DNA from: Pseudomonadota bacterium
GTDB taxonomy: Bacteria; Pseudomonadota; Alphaproteobacteria; Rhizobiales; Beijerinckiaceae
DNA: 21,606 nucleotides
Assembly: GCA_023426505.1 (NCBI GenBank)
Contig: JAFAAP010000285.1
Span: forward strand, 1 to 21,606
Direction: 5' to 3'
Shown here: piece by piece, positions 14,162-21,606 of the stretch
How the letters are laid out: each line of letters opens with the position of its first letter
Position numbering within the stretch: the first letter of the stretch is position 1
Made by a program: the position numbers and the translations under genes
The notes under the pieces: model-generated
Seen by the model: the letters and a program-made list of their open reading frames with translations, nothing else
Told to the model about the DNA's origin: nothing
Database searches by the model: none

Positions 14162-14458
14162 ATCGCATAGTAGCCCCAACCGGAATTCGGCGGTGCTGCC
14201 TGGACGGCGCGGATTCTGACGAATTTGACCAGTTGTTCCGATACGACGTCGGCCATGCAGTCCGCTTCCAAGCCAGCCATGGTTCCGATCCGAAGTCGGC
14301 AGTCTGTTAACCGCCACTGAGCAAGGTCATGTTTGCTTAACCATGCAAAGACATGGGGCATGAATGGGCTCAATCATGTCACAAGCTCGACCCAATGCGC
14401 AGCTGATGTGAGCACACGACGTTTTCAGATGTTCAGCTAGCGATCCGCGAGTAAGCTC

Positions 14459-15073
14459 ATGAGCTATGGAAGAAGCCGCGCAGAGTGGAAGTTTGGTGTG
14501 ATAGGCATAGGCCTTTCGGCTGCTACGGTCGTCGGTTGGGGTCTGCTCACATACTGCGTCCCGTCTACGGGATCTAAGGAGCACACTCTCCGTAATGAGA
14601 TCTCGAAACTTCGGCAGCAGGTTGAGGCCGTCACAGCAGAGCGCAATCAACTGACGAAAGAAAATGAACGGACGATTCTGGCGGAACAAGATCTAAATAC
14701 GATGCTTGTGCGAATTGAAGCGGCAACCGATGAGCTCCAAGAGCTGGATTCTTTGCGCGCCACCGTTAGTCAAGCAATTGAGCAGGCCCGCCTTCAGCTA
14801 ACCGGACCATCGGATCAATCTATTACAATGGCGGAAAACCCCATGGTCAGCACAACATCAGCTGTCCAACTTTCCAAGCAGGAAATACGCGCGGTGCAGG
14901 AAGCGCTCGTGGACTTCGGTTATGGAAAGCTAAAAGCTGACGGGGCAGTAGGCCCCTCGACCCGCAGAGCCGTTGAGGCCTTTGAACGAGCCAAAGGTCT
15001 TCCTGTCACCGGTAAGCTCGGAACAGCGACCCTTCAGGCTTTGAGAACCCACACTGCCTCAGTGACGCAATAG
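14459..15073 (+). CDS. membrane-anchored protein with peptidoglycan-binding domain
   Basis: A 204-residue envelope protein. A single membrane segment lies at 11-33 (FGVIGIGLSAATVVGWGLLTY). Residues 40-110 form a coiled coil (LRNEISKLRQQVEAVTAERNQLTKENERT). Residues 135-198 are a peptidoglycan-binding type 1 domain (QEIRAVQEALVDFGYGKLKADGAVGPSTRRAVEAFERAKGLPVTGKLGTATLQAL). It is anchored in the inner membrane and reaches the cell wall through the coil; no catalytic domain is attached. The ATG at 14459 has no strong ribosome site, and the gene is not obviously part of an operon. Confidence 0.8.
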   Translation: MSYGRSRAEWKFGVIGIGLSAATVVGWGLLTYCVPSTGSKEHTLRNEISKLRQQVEAVTAERNQLTKENERTILAEQDLNTMLVRIEAATDELQELDSLRATVSQAIEQARLQLTGPSDQSITMAENPMVSTTSAVQLSKQEIRAVQEALVDFGYGKLKADGAVGPSTRRAVEAFERAKGLPVTGKLGTATLQALRTHTASVTQ

Positions 15074-15239
15074 CCCCCACTGCGAGTTTTCTTCCACCGC
15101 TGACGACAGGTTAGGTGGCGCGCGCCGAACTTTGCTTCCTGAAAGGGGCTCGACGCCCGGTTCTGTCGCAGACGCGTTTCTTGCTTGTCAACAGCATACG
15201 TCAGCCGTTGGTCCGGCACTAGGAAATCAGCGACTTAGC

Positions 15240-15479
15240 ATCCTCGTGGCGCCCTCAAAATCGTGCGGGAAACGCTTATACTTGGAGTTTGCGACAGAGC
15301 CTTCTCAACCGCGTCTCGCGCTGGTCGCCGATCAAGGCCTGGGCACGAGGCTTATCAAGAAGATTGGTGGGAAGAGGGTCATGGTAGCCGTTGCCCGTAA
15401 GCTGTCGGTGATCCTCCACAGAATATGGCATGATGGCACTGACTTCCACTGGTCAAGCACGGAACGACTGCCGGCATGA
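15240..15479 (+). pseudogene. IS110-family transposase, C-terminal relic
   Basis: The family tail can be read across frames: SKSCGKRLYLEFATE in one frame, LLNRVSRWSPIKAW in the next, then GTRLIKKIGGKRVMVAVARKLSVILHRIWHDGTDFHWSS back in the first, ending at TGA 15477-15479. The pattern VAVARKL(S/A)VILHRxWxDGT is typical of IS110 transposase ends. At least two frameshifts and loss of everything upstream make it a relic. Confidence 0.7.
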
Positions 15480-16010
15480 GATTGTAGGTCACGAGATCCG
15501 CCAGAGCTGGCGATATGATGTCCCTCGTTGGGACGAGGCAGAAGCCCTTGCGTGGGCACTGTTGCGGCCTGAGCCCTGATCCTCAGGGAGCAGATTGATC
15601 GCGTATGCGACATGGCGAGCTGAGGCTTCCGACCCCATCATGCGGCAGCTCATGCTGACCGCGGAGAGAACCATAACCCGACAGGTGATGTTAGCCGAAC
15701 AGACGGACAGCGCCCCTCAAAGGGCTTGACCAGCCTCTCCGGAATAAGAGAACAAAGCCACGTGACAACACCGTCCCACCATGCCGGTATGCTCATGCCA
15801 GGGGTATTAGAGACTGTTATGAACCCGTCGTTTCAAGTTCTGCCGCAAGTCTTGGTGGCGGAGGGGTGCAGGTTAAAGGTCAGGTATTTGATCCTCCGGT
15901 AATCCTGCTCTACGTTCAGGTGGTACAACGTCGATCGGCATCTCTAGCCTCCGATCTTCGCAACCGTGCGGTTTGCCCTGCCATGAACGCTTCGCTTCCT
16001 CCTCCAAGCT
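15480..16010. other. about 530 bases without a gene
   Basis: The first 200 bases probably include the 3' flank of the IS110 relic (a stretch reading GACCCCATCATGCGGCAGC near 15629). The rest shows no convincing reading frame, repeat or RNA gene. Confidence 0.4.
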
Positions 16011-16271
16011 TCAGTCTCGGCACCACGGGCGCTCATCGGCCGACCCTATTAGGCACCCGCCATATGGTTGTCTATCGCGGATCACCCGCTTCATGCTCCC
16101 GACCCTGCGGGCCATGGCATAAACCCGATCCTGCAGGGCCGACACATCTGACATGACCTGAAACGGTGGCTCTGGTGGGAGCGGCAGCGCGAGGCTGTTC
16201 TCCAGTTCCTGCAGCAGTGCTGCAATCGCCGTGTTCTCGTCGCGCAACAGCTGCAGTTCGGCCTCGAGCAT
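16011..16271 (-). CDS. small coiled-coil hypothetical protein
   Basis: An 86-residue protein beginning MLEAELQLLRDENTAIAALLQELENSLALPL, a clear coiled coil, followed by QVMSDVSALQDRVYAMARRVGSMKRVIRD. The start ATG 16271 has AGGAG nine bases upstream. The open frame continues much further upstream on the same strand, but that part overlaps the cytochrome c gene in another frame and is not protein-like. It lies 80 bases downstream of the cytochrome gene on the same strand. I do not know the family. Confidence 0.5.
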   Translation of the reverse strand: MLEAELQLLRDENTAIAALLQELENSLALPLPPEPPFQVMSDVSALQDRVYAMARRVGSMKRVIRDRQPYGGCLIGSADERPWCRD

Positions 16272-16351
16272 ATCCGGCGTCTCCTGTGCCTTTCCGGGAA
16301 CTGCCAGCTGCTGGATTTTGGTGCTCAGCTCCAAGCCTCTGCTCCAAGCGG

Positions 16352-16750
16352 CTACTGGGGCATGACCACGGTCAGGTAAGGGGCTGAAGGCCTCTCGTTG
16401 GCCCCAACAGGACTGGGCACTTGGTTCCGGACCGGCTCCAGACTCTTCAGGTAGCTGGCGAGAGCCCGGGCATCGGCATCCGTGAGCTTGCCGTAGGAAT
16501 GGTACGGCATGACCGGCACGAGCTGGCGACCATCGGGTCTGGCCCCGGTTCGTACTGCCTTGATGATGTCGGCCTCGTTCCACTGACCCAGCCCCGTGTC
16601 AGAATCAGGGGTCAGGTTGGGTGGATAGAAGATGCCGAGGCCGGGGATCTGGAAGCTGACCTCCGAGCCGGCCAGAGGACGCTGCAGGTCAGGTTTGCCG
16701 AGGAAGGTACCGGGCGTATGGCAGCCGGTGCAATCCATGATGGTCGCCAA
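16352..16750 (-). CDS. cytochrome c, 5'-truncated
   Basis: A class I cytochrome c of about 132 readable residues. It begins LATIMDCTGCHTPG, so the haem motif CTGCH comes almost at the first residue, and the signal peptide and leading helix are gone. The rest is complete: PPNLTPDSDTGLGQWNEADIIKAVRTGARPDGRQLVPVMPYHSYGKLTDADARALASYLKSL, with the methionine ligand in PVMPYHSY. It resembles cytochrome subunits of alcohol or aldehyde dehydrogenases. Upstream bases belong to the broken Crp/Fnr gene on the other strand (ATG 16737), so a rearrangement at about 16737-16752 removed the 5' end. It probably yields no exported product. Confidence 0.7.
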   Translation of the reverse strand: MATIMDCTGCHTPGTFLGKPDLQRPLAGSEVSFQIPGLGIFYPPNLTPDSDTGLGQWNEADIIKAVRTGARPDGRQLVPVMPYHSYGKLTDADARALASYLKSLEPVRNQVPSPVGANERPSAPYLTVVMPQ

Positions 16751-17437
16751 TCTGCTATTGGCGGCTCTGGATCCAGAGGACTTCAGGCTCCTCGAACCGC
16801 ACCTGGAGAAAGTCGACCTCTCACCCGGTCAGGTGCTGGTCGAGGCCGGCGAGGTCGTTCGGCACGCCTACTTCCCGCATGACGCCATGATCTCCCCGGT
16901 GATGATCCTCGAGGATGGCGGCGTCGTCGAGATGGCGGTGTTCGGCGCGACGGCGTCACCGGCTTCGCGGGGGCACTGACCACCCGTGAGGCGCTCGGGC
17001 GCTATCTGGTGCAACTGCCCGGTTCCGCCTCCCGCATGCCGATCGAGCTGTTGCAGGAGGCCTTCAGCACCCGTCCCAAGGTACGGCAGCTGTTCATCTG
17101 CTACAGCGAGGCGCTACTGGCCCAGACCTTCCAGATCGTGGCCTGCAATGCAGGGCATGGGGTCGAGGCGCGCTGCTGCCGCTGGATCCTGACCAGCCAT
17201 GACCGGGTGGGACGCGACGAACTGCCCCTAGCGCGCGAGTTTCTGGCCAAGATGCTGGGCGTGTAGCGTCCCCCCGTCAGTCTTGTCCTGCGCACCCTCC
17301 GGACCGCCGGGCTGATCACCCAGCGGCGTGGCGGCATCACCGTCGTGGACCGTAATGGCCTTGAGGAGACGACCTGCGAGTGCTACGGCAAGATCCGCAG
17401 AAGCCTCGCGCGCATTCTGCCGCCCGCCAGAGCCTGA
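16737..17437 (+). pseudogene. Crp/Fnr-family regulator, broken
   Basis: The family can be followed throughout. The cyclic-nucleotide-type sensor domain starts MMVANLLLAALDPEDFRLLEPHLEKVDLSPGQVLVEAGEVV and HAYFPHDAMISPV. Near 16941-16948 the frame is lost by an apparent one-base deletion (FG then RDGVTGFAGALTTREALGRYLVQL in the -1 frame). The helical part and winged helix continue (SRMPIELLQEAF, RWILTSHDRVGRDELPLAREFLAKMLGV) to an in-frame TAG at 17264, after which RPPVSLVLRTLRTAGLITQRRGGITVVDRNGLEE completes the domain to TGA 17435. With two lesions it is most likely dead. It overlaps the truncated cytochrome c head to head. Confidence 0.8.
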
Positions 17438-17470
17438 TGGCTCCCCTCCTCGACCTCGCCGGGAAGGCCG

Positions 17471-17498
17471 CAGAAAAAGAGCGCCCCTGCGGGCGCTC
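17471..17498 (-). terminator. rho-independent terminator for the minus-strand genes
   Basis: GAGCGCCC (17479-17486) and GGGCGCTC (17491-17498) form an eight-base perfect stem with a four-base loop. On the minus strand the stem is followed by TTTTTC (17478-17473). It lies 52 bases after the stop at 17550 and closes the DUF6894 transcription unit. Confidence 0.78.
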
Positions 17499-17549
17499 GC
17501 AAAGTCGCGGCCAAAGGGGGAAACGGGCCGGTGAGACCGCGTAGCCTGA

Positions 17550-18263
17550 CTAAAGCTGGCGGATTATGACAAATGTCACTCCACCGCCGATCAGTTGAGG
17601 CTGGGGGCGCCACAAATAGTTCCGATAGACTAGGAGGACTGGATCTGCGACAGAGGCACTTTTCCGATCGGATACCCCACCCCATTGACCACCTGGATCC
17701 TGTACTGCTTGAGCGGCGCCGGCGGAGGCGTTCTCAGCACCACCAGCCCGTCGCCGCGCCGTGCGAACCGCAGCGCCTCTTGATCGTCGACGCAGTCGTG
17801 CCCAGTGGTGTCCCGCACGACAATTCGGGAGCCCTTGGTAAGATGGAAGAAGTAGTGAGGCATGATGGGGCTCCTGCTTTGTGATAGGGCTGGGCTGTCG
17901 GGTCTGCTGGTGATCGATGGCCTCCCCGTCCGGCGCCGGCTCGAGCCGTTCGACTGAGACCCAGCCGACACACAGCCTGATGATCGGCGCCAGATAGGCG
18001 CGCTCGCCCCGGATCTCCACCACCCGGCAGGGATAGGCCCGCCGCTCGCCCGCAGGACGGTAGATCACGGTCGCGCCGGGACGACCCATCCCGCCGTGGT
18101 CAGGCGCATCTGGTTCCTGGCGGCCTCTGAGGCGGTCCAAGGTCGCAAGCACCACCCGGGCTCGGGCGCGATAGTGCTCCGTTACCAATCCAACAGTGGA
18201 GTGCCTTCGCTGCCGCCCTGGGAACCAGGTGATGCCGCCAGTCTTGGCCAGTTCCTCCGCCAT
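17550..18263 (-). CDS. hypothetical protein overlapping the DUF6894 gene
   Basis: The frame opens at ATG 18263, which has GGAGGAGG eight bases upstream; an ATG 21 bases earlier lacks such a site. Residues 1-125 look like real protein (MAEELAKTGGITWFPGRQRRHSTVGLVTEHYRARARVVLATLDRL, then ATVIYRPAGERRAYPCRVVEIRGERAYLAPIIRLCVGWVSVERLEP), a small beta-rich domain I do not recognise. From about residue 133 the frame runs on the same strand through the whole DUF6894 gene in a different frame, and becomes arginine- and alanine-rich with no protein pattern. Most likely the original stop was lost or shifted, and the functional gene ended near 17870. True length is uncertain. Confidence 0.45.
   Translation of the reverse strand: MAEELAKTGGITWFPGRQRRHSTVGLVTEHYRARARVVLATLDRLRGRQEPDAPDHGGMGRPGATVIYRPAGERRAYPCRVVEIRGERAYLAPIIRLCVGWVSVERLEPAPDGEAIDHQQTRQPSPITKQEPHHASLLLPSYQGLPNCRAGHHWARLRRRSRGAAVRTARRRAGGAENASAGAAQAVQDPGGQWGGVSDRKSASVADPVLLVYRNYLWRPQPQLIGGGVTFVIIRQL
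17630..17863 (-). CDS. DUF6894 family protein
   Basis: A 77-residue protein opening MPHYFFHLTKGSRIVVRDTTGHDCVDDQEALRFARR, the pattern of the DUF6894 family abundant in Methylobacterium and Bradyrhizobium, of unknown function. The middle is shorter or altered compared with typical members (GLVVLRTPPPAPLKQYRIQVV), but the last strand GYPIGKVPLSQIQ is kept. The start at 17863 has AGGAG eight bases upstream. It lies wholly within the 3' part of the open frame from 18263 in another frame; this one is preferred because it matches a family. Confidence 0.65.
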   Translation of the reverse strand: MPHYFFHLTKGSRIVVRDTTGHDCVDDQEALRFARRGDGLVVLRTPPPAPLKQYRIQVVNGVGYPIGKVPLSQIQSS

Positions 18264-18318
18264 GACATCAACCTCCTCCGTCATCGTGCGCTTGCCTCCT
18301 CAAGCATGCTAGGGATCA

Positions 18319-18734
18319 GTGCCATACGTTCCAAATGCGGTCTCCCAGGCGCGTAAGCTGCTGAAGATAGAGAACACTCCGCTCTCGGTGCCGCTCCTTG
18401 GGCCGGCGCAGCACCGGATCTTCTACATCTGGAACGGTGCAGCTTGCTGTGATCCTGTCGCGCTCGTGCTCCTATAAGCGCTCGAAGTTCACCAAAGTCG
18501 CCAACAGCGGCTGGAGCGCGGGAGAGGAAGCTTTCGGGAATGCTCCCTTTGGGGCGGGAGAGGCGTATTCCCAGGACGGTCCATTCATTGACCTCTCGGA
18601 GGTAGAGCAGCTTCAAAGGATCTGATCCGCAAGGCCTTGTCTGTATGAAACATGACAGAGCTCGAAAGAGCGTCCTTTTTAACGGGATTGCTCTGTATCG
18701 CGCTGTTGAAGGCGTCATGAACTATGTTTAATAA
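18319..18734. other. about 400 bases without a firm gene
   Basis: On the minus strand a short stretch ending at 18316 reads PVLRRPKERHRERSVLYLQQLTRLGDRIWNVWH, which looks like the helical tail of a protein. Its upstream frame is stopped soon (TAG near 18473) and no good start exists. It may be the remnant of a gene cotranscribed with the 18263 gene. Nothing else is recognised. Confidence 0.35.
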
Positions 18735-19124
18735 CAGGGACGCCGTTGGAGCCTTCTCACGAGGGCCGAGATGACTACAGCCCGGATGGCGCCGATCGGC
18801 TGAGTGACGTGGCGTTCGGGACGAATGGGGCGGCCATCGGGATTGCCCGCCTTTGAGGGGCGTGGCGCTATGCGGATCGCGAGGTGGACGGGCGCTGAGG
18901 GAAAAACCGCCTCCGCTCGGAGATCAAAACCCGGAAGCTGCAGTGCACAGCGTGGCGTGGTGATGAAAGCCGCGCCAGCCCGGTCCCCCAAAGTGTCCTA
19001 GGCCGATCCCCTGATAATCCCGCTTAATACGCCAGCGCAGTCTCACCAGATTAACCAGTTCCTTTGGGGCTGTGTCCTTCGGCAGGTTCGAGAGACAGTA
19101 CTTGGTCGGCGGCCTCTCGTCCAA
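18735..19124 (-). pseudogene. IS701-family transposase, C-terminal relic
   Basis: From 19124 the minus strand reads RPPTKYCLSNLPKDTAPKELVNLVRLRWRIKRDYQ, then GLGHFGGPGWRGFHHHATLC, the well-known C-terminal pattern of IS701 transposases, with a few residues missing after DYQ. After GF a frame change leads into FPSAP and then NPDGRPIRPERHVTQPIGAIRAVVISALVRRLQRRPCY, again family-like, ending at TAA near 18731. The catalytic N-terminal part is absent. Confidence 0.75.
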
Positions 19125-19335
19125 GGGCCATTCGATCCCACCGGACCTTTCTGGACATTCTTAGCTGCACCTAACCATCTCAGCTGCCGCCGCCAGAGCA
19201 TGGCGGCTTTGCACTGCTAGCTCGGCGTCTCACCCTCGTTATCCAGCATGCCAACACGCTGTGCTACAAGGGCAGATCTCATGGCGGCTCTGCGCTCCAG
19301 ATGTATACCGCCGGCACCTTGGATGATCCGGAAAC

Positions 19336-20556
19336 ATGACCCGTACCGCTGTCGCCGCGGCCCAGCCCTCCGCCAAAGCATCCTTCATCGCCTTGCTTAT
19401 TGCCGTCTCGGCCGTAAGCCCACTTGGTATCAATATGTACCTGCCCTCCATGCCGGGCATGGCGCGGACATTCGATGTCGAATTCGCTACAATCCAACTC
19501 ACCCTTTCGCTCTATCTCGCCGCCATGGCCTGCGGGCAATTGATCATTGGGTCGCTCTCCGACCGTTTCGGCCGGCGGCCCATGCTCCTGATCGGGCTAC
19601 TCGTCTTCGTGCTCGGATCGCTCGTTTGCCTCATAGCCCAGAACGTCGGGATCCTGATCTTCGGACGCGTCGTGCAGGCCATCGGCGGCTGTGCCGGAAT
19701 CACGTTGAGCCGTGCCATTGTCCAAGACCTTTACAGACGCAATCAAGTAGCCAGCATGATCGGCTATGTCACTATGGGCATGGCGGTCGCGCCCATGATT
19801 GCTCCCACTATCGGTGGTGTGCTCGAAACGTTCTAAGGGTGGCGCGCTTCTTTCGTGTTCCTGATGGTAATTGGGAGCCTGATCCTGCTCGTCGCCTACA
19901 GGCAACTGCACGAGACCAACCACAGTCGCGATGCTGCAGTCTCCATCCGTAATCTCGTGGACAGCTACCTGAGCCTATTCGGCTCGCGCCTGTTCTGGGG
20001 CTATACGCTGACCGCCAGCTTTGTTTCGGCAGTGTTCTTTGCCTTTGTTGCCGGCGCATCTTACGTGATGATTGAACTCATGGACCGCAGCCCGGCAGAG
20101 TACGGGTTTTATTTCGCCATCGTGCCGAGCGGTTACATTCTTGGCAACTTCGCCTCCGGCCGGTTTGCGGGCAAGGTTGGGCCGAACCGAATGATCGTGG
20201 CCGGCACGTTCCTAACCTTGGCCAGTGTCGCCGCCATGGCGATGACATTCGCTACGGGCTTCATGCATCCGGCGGCTCTATTTGGGCCGATGTTCTTCAT
20301 AGGCCTCGGGAACGGATTGGTTTTGCCAGGCGGCATTGCCGGCGCGGTCAGCGTAAAGCCGGAGGTTGCCGGTGCCGCCGCCGGCCTGTCGGGCAGCCTG
20401 CAGATCGGTTTTGGTGCGCTTGTGGCTCCGATTGTCGGGGCGATGCTTCGCACCGAGGTCTGGCCGCTGATCGCGATCATGGCCGTCTGTTCATTGCTGG
20501 CAATTGCCTCTTTCGGACTGGTTGCAGGTCCGCGTAAGTCAATCCCCGGCCGCTAA
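19336..20556 (+). pseudogene. Bcr/CflA-type MFS drug transporter with an internal stop
   Basis: Both halves of a 12-helix efflux transporter are in the same frame, separated by one TAA at 19834-19836 (residue 167, within GGVLETF-stop-GWRASFVFL). The first half has the Bcr/CflA opening (SPLGINMYLPSMPGMARTFDV) and motif A of the major facilitator superfamily (LSDRFGRRPMLLIG). The second half is complete to TAA 20554-20556, with helices such as LFWGYTLTASFVSAVFFAFVAGASYVMIE and GLGNGLVLPGGIAGAV. Total length of about 406 codons is normal. One base change would restore the gene, so the break is recent or a sequencing error. Confidence 0.85.
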
Positions 20557-20841
20557 CCTTTCGCGTGCTCTGAGGCTATTGTTAGCGCGAGCCCTGCAGC
20601 CGTGAGTGCCTCCCTTCGATCGGATGGTCTTCTCTTGGTCCAACTCCGCTCAAGAAGGTGGGCGATCAGCTTCCACCCGAGATTGTCGCCCGCGCCGGTG
20701 ATGGGAACAGAGCGCAAGGGGGCGTCCGGCTCATGATGTCACCCGCTCACGCGCAAAGGATTTCGATTGCCCCATCCCGTCCTCGTGTCCTCCGTCGATA
20801 CCTGTCAGGGACAGCGGCTCCCGACGCTGAGCGGATCGAGA
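20557..20841. other. intergenic region between convergent genes
   Basis: I see no reading frame, repeat or RNA gene in these bases between the transporter and the convergent cleavage-enzyme gene, apart from the hairpins listed next. Confidence 0.4.
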
Positions 20842-20876
20842 CCCGCGCAGCCGCGGGATCCTGCGTGCTGCGCAGG
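20842..20876 (-). terminator. tandem hairpins after the cleavage-enzyme gene
   Basis: On the minus strand, CCTGCG-cagca-CGCAGG (20876-20860) and CCCGCG-gctg-CGCGGG (20857-20842) follow the stop codon within 40 bases. Neither has a T-run, so termination would be weak or factor-assisted. Confidence 0.35.
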
Positions 20877-20882
20877 CGAACC

Positions 20883-21606
20883 CTAGAAGTTCACGCGGTC
20901 GCCGCCTTTGAGAGACAGCATGGCGCGCGCGTCATCGGGCGTGGCGATCTCCAGCCCCAGTCCCTCGATGATTTGGCGCGCCAGCCTCACTTGCTGAGCG
21001 TTGGTTTCGGCGAGCTGGCCCGGACCGATCCACAACGAATCCTCCAGGCCGACACGGACATTGCCTCCCATGGCCGCGGCTTGGGCAGCAATAGCGAGCT
21101 GATTTTTGCCTGCGCCGAGCACCGACCATTGATACTGGCTCCCGAACAGCCGGTCGGCCGTGCGCCTCATGTGGGCCACGTCCTCGGGGTGCGGACCGAT
21201 GCCGCCCAGGAGACCGAAGACGCTTTGGATGAAGAGAGGCGGCTTGATGAGGCCGCGGTCTACGAAATGGGCGAGCGTGTAGAGGTGGCCGATGTCGTAG
21301 CACTCGATCTCGAAGCGGGTGCCGTTCTCAGCGCAGGTCGTCAGGATGTACTCGATATCGGAGAACGTGTTTCGGAAGATCCTGTCGCGCGATCCTTCGA
21401 GATACGGTTCCTCCCAATCGTGCTTGAACTCCTTGAACCGGGTGAGCATCGGGTAGAGGCCGAAATTCATCGAGCCCATGTTGAGCGAGGCGACCTCCGG
21501 CTTGAAGGTCGCGGCCGGGCGAACGCGCTCCTCGATCGCCATGGTAGGCGCGCCGCCGGTCGTGATGTTGATCACGGCGCCGCAGCGCTGCTTGATGACC
21601 TTGAGG
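20883..21606 (-). CDS. beta-keto acid cleavage enzyme (BKACE, DUF849), partial
   Basis: The reading frame is open to the window edge, so the N-terminus is missing; about 240 residues are visible. BKACE enzymes split 3-keto acids such as 3-keto-5-aminohexanoate with acetyl-CoA, using a zinc ion. Family features include ITTGGAPTMAIEERV, ASLNMGSMNFG, RFEIECYDIGHLYTLAHF, LFIQSVFGLLGGIGP and the late GGNVRVGLEDSLWIGPGQLAETNAQQV, whose glutamate is the expected third zinc ligand; the two histidine ligands lie upstream, outside the window. The specific substrate cannot be told. GTG 21575 is internal, not the start. Confidence 0.9.
   Translation of the reverse strand, partial: LKVIKQRCGAVINITTGGAPTMAIEERVRPAATFKPEVASLNMGSMNFGLYPMLTRFKEFKHDWEEPYLEGSRDRIFRNTFSDIEYILTTCAENGTRFEIECYDIGHLYTLAHFVDRGLIKPPLFIQSVFGLLGGIGPHPEDVAHMRRTADRLFGSQYQWSVLGAGKNQLAIAAQAAAMGGNVRVGLEDSLWIGPGQLAETNAQQVRLARQIIEGLGLEIATPDDARAMLSLKGGDRVNF

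Noticed and set aside
14328..14355. Hairpin CATGTTTGC / GCAAAGACATG with a two-base bulge
   Set aside because: It has no T-run and is too far from any gene to call an attenuator or terminator; a chance structure is likely.
1..21606. CRISPR array, tRNA, rRNA or prophage genes
   Set aside because: I looked for evenly spaced repeats and for tRNA-like or phage structural gene patterns and found none.

Overview
This 21.6-kb window comes from a GC-rich alphaproteobacterium, most likely a Rhizobiales member of the Methylobacterium/Microvirga type. I infer this from protein character (phasins, a DUF6894 protein, a DUF3572 protein, a BKACE enzyme, IS427-group IS5, IS6, IS110 and IS701 relics) and from codon bias; no rRNA or tRNA is present to confirm it. 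The many insertion sequences, broken genes and a toxin-antitoxin pair suggest an accessory region, either plasmid or genomic island.

Layout. (1) 1-3487: a tightly packed plus-strand sulfur-oxidation operon: the 3' end of a c-type cytochrome (FccA-like), a flavocytochrome c/SoxF flavoprotein, SoxX, a SoxY-type carrier with an atypical C-terminal arm, SoxZ and diheme SoxA. Several genes overlap by ATGA. SoxAX joins thiosulfate or sulfane sulfur to the SoxYZ carrier in the periplasm, and the flavocytochrome c pair oxidises sulfide or sulfane sulfur. SoxB and SoxCD are not in the window. (2) 3504-5327: a convergent secreted protein of unknown function, then nested mobile DNA: an IS6-like end, a pair of GGCACCGTCAACT inverted repeats, and inside them a complete IS5-family element. 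(3) 5328-10121: a DUF892/YciF ferritin-like protein, an unknown acidic protein, an Xre/MbcA-like antitoxin with a RES toxin, a large Zn-ribbon/coiled-coil/AbrB-like protein, and a DUF3572 protein. (4) 10149-10942: a dead IS6-family element. (5) 11163-14161: polyhydroxybutyrate-related genes: a phasin, a hemerythrin-phasin fusion and a PHB-depolymerase-type esterase. (6) 14459-19124: an envelope protein with a peptidoglycan-binding domain, followed by a decaying stretch: IS110 relic, coiled-coil protein, decapitated cytochrome c, broken Crp/Fnr regulator, DUF6894 protein and its odd overlapping neighbour, and IS701 relic. (7) 19336-21606: a Bcr/CflA-type MFS transporter interrupted by one stop codon, and the 3' part of a beta-keto acid cleavage enzyme gene running off the end.

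The most interesting items are the SoxY arm ending in PACVES instead of GGCGG, the hemerythrin-phasin fusion, the enlarged antitoxin paired with a RES toxin that appears to lack the RES serine, the unusual three-part protein at 8506-9657, and the three-layer nest of mobile DNA at 4122-5160. I did not find a CRISPR array, tRNA, rRNA or a recognisable phage module.
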